Shown piece after piece: positions 60,806 to 64,000 of a stretch of 64,000 bases of DNA. The translations under genes were made by a program, and so were the position numbers. How positions within the stretch are numbered: the first letter of the stretch is position 1; each line of letters opens with the position of its first letter. Under the pieces are notes generated by a model. The model was not told the DNA's origin. It saw only the letters and a program-made list of their open reading frames with translations, and ran no database searches. This DNA comes from JBEEOW01 sp041191405 (lineage in GTDB: Bacteria; Bacteroidota; Bacteroidia; Cytophagales; UBA9547): NCBI GenBank assembly GCA_041191405.1, contig JBEEOW010000002.1, forward strand, positions 124,001 through 188,000. Reading direction: 5' to 3'.

Positions 60806-62434
60806 CTAATTTTTAATAAACCTTTCGAATTGACATGCTCCATTATTAAATAATAATTTCAACAGATACATTCCATTTGTAAAACCATCTAAATCAAGTT
60901 CATTATTAATTACTTGTTGATAAATTTCACCTTGTGAATTAATAATTTCTATGGAAGATAAGTTTGAAAAGTTGGGATGTACTATATGTAATTTACCCTG
61001 TGTAGGATTGGGATAAATACCTGATTTAATTTCATTTACATTGTCAAAACCTGTTAAAACTGCATTTGCAAGTAATGAGGCTCGTGTATAATTGGGAATA
61101 CCATAACCGATGTTATTATTAGGTTTATTAGCTATGCTACCAGATTTTTTTACAATTGCCACAATTTGATTGGCTGTAAGATTTGGAAATGCTTGCCAAA
61201 AACAAGCAACCCAACCGGCAATTAACGGACAAGAATACGAAGTTCCATTCCCAGAATTTGGTTTACCTAAAGTGCTAAGATTTGGGTCGGCATACCAAGT
61301 TTTTACACCTCTAGTACAAACGTCGGGTTTAATTCTGTTGTCGGATGTTGGTCCGAATGATGAAAAAGCACCTCTATTTCCTAATGAATCAACAGCCCCA
61401 ATAGCTAAAATTGAGTCAGCATCGGCTGGGGAAGAAATATATTTCCAAGGAAGTTGGGCTTCGTTACCGGCACTACAAACCACTACTATTCCTTTTTTTT
61501 GTGCATACGTTGCCGCACGAGAAATATAAGTAGTTTTTCCATTCATTTGAGCATAGGTATAACTTAAAGCCGTATTATCAAAATCATAATACCCAAGAGA
61601 TGAACTGATTATATCAACCCCTGCACTATCTGCAAATTCAGCAGCACAAGTCCAGTTTATTTCCTCTAGTCGAGATTCTAAAAGTTCGTTCTCTGTTCTT
61701 ATTAACCAGTATGATGCATCTGGTGCTGCACCTTTTAATTTATAGGGTGAATTGGCAGCTAAAATTGTTAAACAATTAGCTCCGTGGTCATTTTCTTTAT
61801 AAACGGCAGCATGGTTTTTATTTACAAAATCAATTGTACCTAAAATATTATTTTTCTTTCTTAACGAATCTAATGAAGGATTTTTATCAGCATTTAAATA
61901 TCCGGCATCAATAACAGCAATATGTAAACCTTTACCTGTAAAACCAAAAGAATGCATTTTGTCATTTTCAGTCATGGATAATTGTTGATTACTGTATCCA
62001 TTTATTGAAATAGCATCCATTTCACTTACTTCATTAACAGATTTTATTGCATTTAAATTATCCGATAAGTCAGTGTTTTCTAATCGAGTAATTGCACTTG
62101 AATTAGCAACACATGAAAGTGCTTTTACTTTATTCAATGTAGTTGTATTACATTGAATAACAACAGCATTAAGCCATTTTGATTTCAACCAAATGGATGC
62201 TCCTGCTCCTTTTATTTGAGTTAAATATGAAGGCGTTAAAGGTAAATCCTGAGCTGTGATTGAAATACCTTGTTTGGCTCTACGATTAATAGCTCTTCCA
62301 CTCAAAAAAGCACTTGGATTAGAAATAGAATAACCATTATTATTTTTATCCTTTAGTGTAATTAAGTAATAATTGTTTTGTGCAAACACCTCTAAACTAC
62401 TCAATATCAATACAATTAAAATATACTTCTTCAT
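60806..62434 (-). CDS. T9SS-exported subtilisin-family serine protease
   Basis: 542 aa. Signal peptide (MKKYILIVLILSSLEVFAQ), an inhibitor-like propeptide (about 20-150), then an S8 domain: Asp about 176 (HIAVIDAGYLN), His about 217 (ENDHGANCL), oxyanion Asn about 324 (VCSAGNEA) and Ser about 399 (GNGTSYSCP). The C-terminal about 75 residues are a T9SS type A signal (SGIYPNPTQGKLHIVHP). It is a secreted protease. The ATG is 2 nt from the stop of the upstream CHU_C protein gene, so they share a transcript. Confidence 0.92.
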   Translation of the reverse strand: MKKYILIVLILSSLEVFAQNNYYLITLKDKNNNGYSISNPSAFLSGRAINRRAKQGISITAQDLPLTPSYLTQIKGAGASIWLKSKWLNAVVIQCNTTTLNKVKALSCVANSSAITRLENTDLSDNLNAIKSVNEVSEMDAISINGYSNQQLSMTENDKMHSFGFTGKGLHIAVIDAGYLNADKNPSLDSLRKKNNILGTIDFVNKNHAAVYKENDHGANCLTILAANSPYKLKGAAPDASYWLIRTENELLESRLEEINWTCAAEFADSAGVDIISSSLGYYDFDNTALSYTYAQMNGKTTYISRAATYAQKKGIVVVCSAGNEAQLPWKYISSPADADSILAIGAVDSLGNRGAFSSFGPTSDNRIKPDVCTRGVKTWYADPNLSTLGKPNSGNGTSYSCPLIAGWVACFWQAFPNLTANQIVAIVKKSGSIANKPNNNIGYGIPNYTRASLLANAVLTGFDNVNEIKSGIYPNPTQGKLHIVHPNFSNLSSIEIINSQGEIYQQVINNELDLDGFTNGMYLLKLLFNNGACQFERFIKN

Positions 62435-62436
62435 AA

Positions 62437-64000
62437 TTACTTTTTAATAAGCGTTATATAACCTTTTTTAATACTCAACCCATTTCTTACTTCTATAATG
62501 TAGTAATAAGTGCCTTCTTCCATAGTTTCTCCTTTGGAATTATTTCCATCCCAAGCATTACTTGGATTTATGTTACTTGGTGTATATTTCACAATTTGTC
62601 CCCAACGATTAAATATTGTTAATGAAGCTGTTGGTTCATTTTCAATACCTTTAATTATCCAAATATCATTATCACCATCAGCATTTGGTGTAAAAGTATT
62701 TGTAGTAACAATTGAACAATCTTTTGCCTTCACACTTACTAGCGTATCAGTTACCTTACAACCCAAATTATATAACTGAATTGCTAAAGGGAAACTACCT
62801 ACGGTAGGAACTTTAATAGTAAATTCGTGCGTACCTGTGGTATTCTTTGTATTTCCTGCTTCATTTAAAAATTGCCAATCTAAGAAATCAGATTTAGGAT
62901 TTGCCAATACATTAATTGGTGTAAAATAATTACTACACGAATCAAGTTGAAGTATACTAATCAATTCTTTAGCTCTGTAAGATATTAGTACAGGATATTT
63001 ATTCGAGTTTTTACAAACATCAATTGTTGTTAAATTAATTAACTCTTCACCGTTTGATTTAAAACTTAATGAACTTTTGTTCGACAATAAACTTGCATTT
63101 GCCTCCCAACTAAATTTAATAATTTGATTAGGTGTTTTTGCATTTATTTTAATACTATCACCTTTACAAATTGGACCTAGTTGCTTTGGTAAATTGGGTA
63201 AATATATAGGTAAGAGTTTTAGTATTTTGCTTGTTAGTGGGCCTATACAATTGTCTTTTTTAGCTTGAAAATTGTAATTTATTACTTGAACTGATTCGGC
63301 TAAATTTTGAAATTCTTGGTTCAATAGATATTGATTTGAACCTTGCAATTCTCCAGCACTTGTTCCTGTTACTTTATTACTAGCATTACTCCACCATTTT
63401 AAACTTGTTGAAGGGGCTGTAATAGTTGTTAAAATATCAAACTGCGTTTTATTACAAACTGTATCAGGAGATGTAACTTTAACTACCGGAATTGCATTAA
63501 CTATAAATTCATTAATTAAATTAGAATATGCATTTGCACATTGTTTATCCTTAATGCTCGAAAACAATATTTGCCCGGATTCATTTGGGAAATAATTTAT
63601 TTCTAAAGTACCTTTTGTTGATTCAACATACATTGATTGATTGTTGTAAATGTATGTAATTCCAAAAGGAGCCAATCCTGTTAAAGTTAACTTAATAGTT
63701 AATTGTTCTCCCTGACAAATTACACTTGGCATAACTACATCAATAGAAGGATTTTCAATAACATGAATTTCTTGTTTCACTCTATTGCTAACACATCCAT
63801 TACTCCTATTTTCTGCCCAATATGTTTGAACCCCTAACACATTTGTTGATGGTGTAAAATTTAATAATTCATTATTATCAAATTCTGTTTTAAACCAATG
63901 ATATGAATTATCTAACGCAGTTGAAACTACATTTCTACAATAAAGCATGGTTGGATTTATAACTGGTGCAATACTCTCATTAATTGTTACTTTTAATTCG
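62437..64000 (-). CDS. Large surface protein with type B T9SS (gliding-motility-type, CHU_C) C-terminal domain; N-terminus outside window
   Basis: At least 521 codons; the frame stays open to the right edge (...KVTINESIAPVINPTMLYC), so the first ATG inside the window is not the start. Repeated Ig/PKD-like beta domains with a paired-Cys pattern (VICQGEQLTIKL, TVCNKTQFDIL, PICKGDSIKINA) precede the CHU_C domain: TNTFTPNADGDNDIWIIKGI, IFNRWGQIVKY, AWDGNNSKGETMEEGTYYYII. Type B proteins are exported by T9SS and anchored to the surface. It is an adhesin or gliding-related protein. The CDS is 2 nt upstream of the subtilisin gene. Confidence 0.9.
   Translation of the reverse strand, partial: ELKVTINESIAPVINPTMLYCRNVVSTALDNSYHWFKTEFDNNELLNFTPSTNVLGVQTYWAENRSNGCVSNRVKQEIHVIENPSIDVVMPSVICQGEQLTIKLTLTGLAPFGITYIYNNQSMYVESTKGTLEINYFPNESGQILFSSIKDKQCANAYSNLINEFIVNAIPVVKVTSPDTVCNKTQFDILTTITAPSTSLKWWSNASNKVTGTSAGELQGSNQYLLNQEFQNLAESVQVINYNFQAKKDNCIGPLTSKILKLLPIYLPNLPKQLGPICKGDSIKINAKTPNQIIKFSWEANASLLSNKSSLSFKSNGEELINLTTIDVCKNSNKYPVLISYRAKELISILQLDSCSNYFTPINVLANPKSDFLDWQFLNEAGNTKNTTGTHEFTIKVPTVGSFPLAIQLYNLGCKVTDTLVSVKAKDCSIVTTNTFTPNADGDNDIWIIKGIENEPTASLTIFNRWGQIVKYTPSNINPSNAWDGNNSKGETMEEGTYYYIIEVRNGLSIKKGYITLIKK

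Overview
The window is an AT-rich chromosomal stretch of a member of the Bacteroidota, closest in gene content to the Chitinophagales/Sphingobacteriales/Flavobacteriales side of the phylum. The evidence is convergent: several secreted proteins end in type IX secretion (T9SS) sorting domains (type A at 33706 and in the two proteases, type B/CHU_C in the gene entering from the right edge); promoters fit the phylum's TAnnTTTG -7 box rather than TATAAT; glutamine synthetase is type III; and a SusC/FecA-type TonB receptor with an N-terminal carboxypeptidase-regulatory-like domain is present. No rRNA, tRNA, CRISPR or prophage was seen.

Layout. 1-9767 (mostly minus strand) holds a large GH63-like glycosidase cut by the left edge, hemC, a WG-repeat secreted protein, a 2-oxoacid dehydrogenase E2 and a leucine operon leuC-(Uma2 nuclease-like)-leuD-leuB. 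10065-11639 is a two-gene plus-strand unit: a GNAT/autoinducer-synthase-like acyltransferase and a class V aminotransferase. 11757-21627 (minus) holds pyruvate carboxylase, Ppx/GppA phosphatase, a polytopic membrane protein, DUF2851 and type III glutamine synthetase. 21994-33706 carries an LRR surface protein, a DEAD-box helicase, HtrA protease with a MORN-like partner, HtpG, mannose-6-phosphate isomerase and a long beta-strand-repeat T9SS protein. 33752-38067 (minus) is NAD(P)HX dehydratase, a cation/proton antiporter, a DapB-like paralogue lacking the usual catalytic His, and a CLC chloride transporter. 38410-41001 is a VWA + MoxR-type AAA pair. 42070-46895 contains two unrelated isocitrate dehydrogenases placed tail to tail and a LysR regulator divergent from the second. 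46902-53227 is an iron-uptake type cluster (DUF4856 lipoprotein, imelysin, HTTM protein, TonB receptor) headed by three 23-nt palindromic boxes. 53607-56132 is dxr-rseP. 56149-57702 is a small mobile/accessory patch: a long palindrome, a transposase remnant, a REP-flanked RAYT transposase and two small unknown genes. 58013-64000 is a run of T9SS-exported proteins (zinc metalloprotease, subtilisin, CHU_C protein).

The most unusual structural signal is a dispersed set of degenerate tandem repeats with strict 7-nt periodicity that fill intergenic gaps at about ten loci, touch start and stop codons, and keep a fixed orientation relative to the neighbouring genes. They resemble in design, though not in sequence, the heptanucleotide STRR repeats described from cyanobacteria. 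Other accessory signals are a complete REP-RAYT element, a MITE-like foldback at 60616-60735, a 21-A tract inside a probable promoter spacer upstream of the LRR gene, and related foldback repeats on both sides of that gene.

Limits: all calls are from reading the sequence and the conceptual translations; no database search, structure prediction or statistics was run, and residue positions are approximate unless a motif is named.
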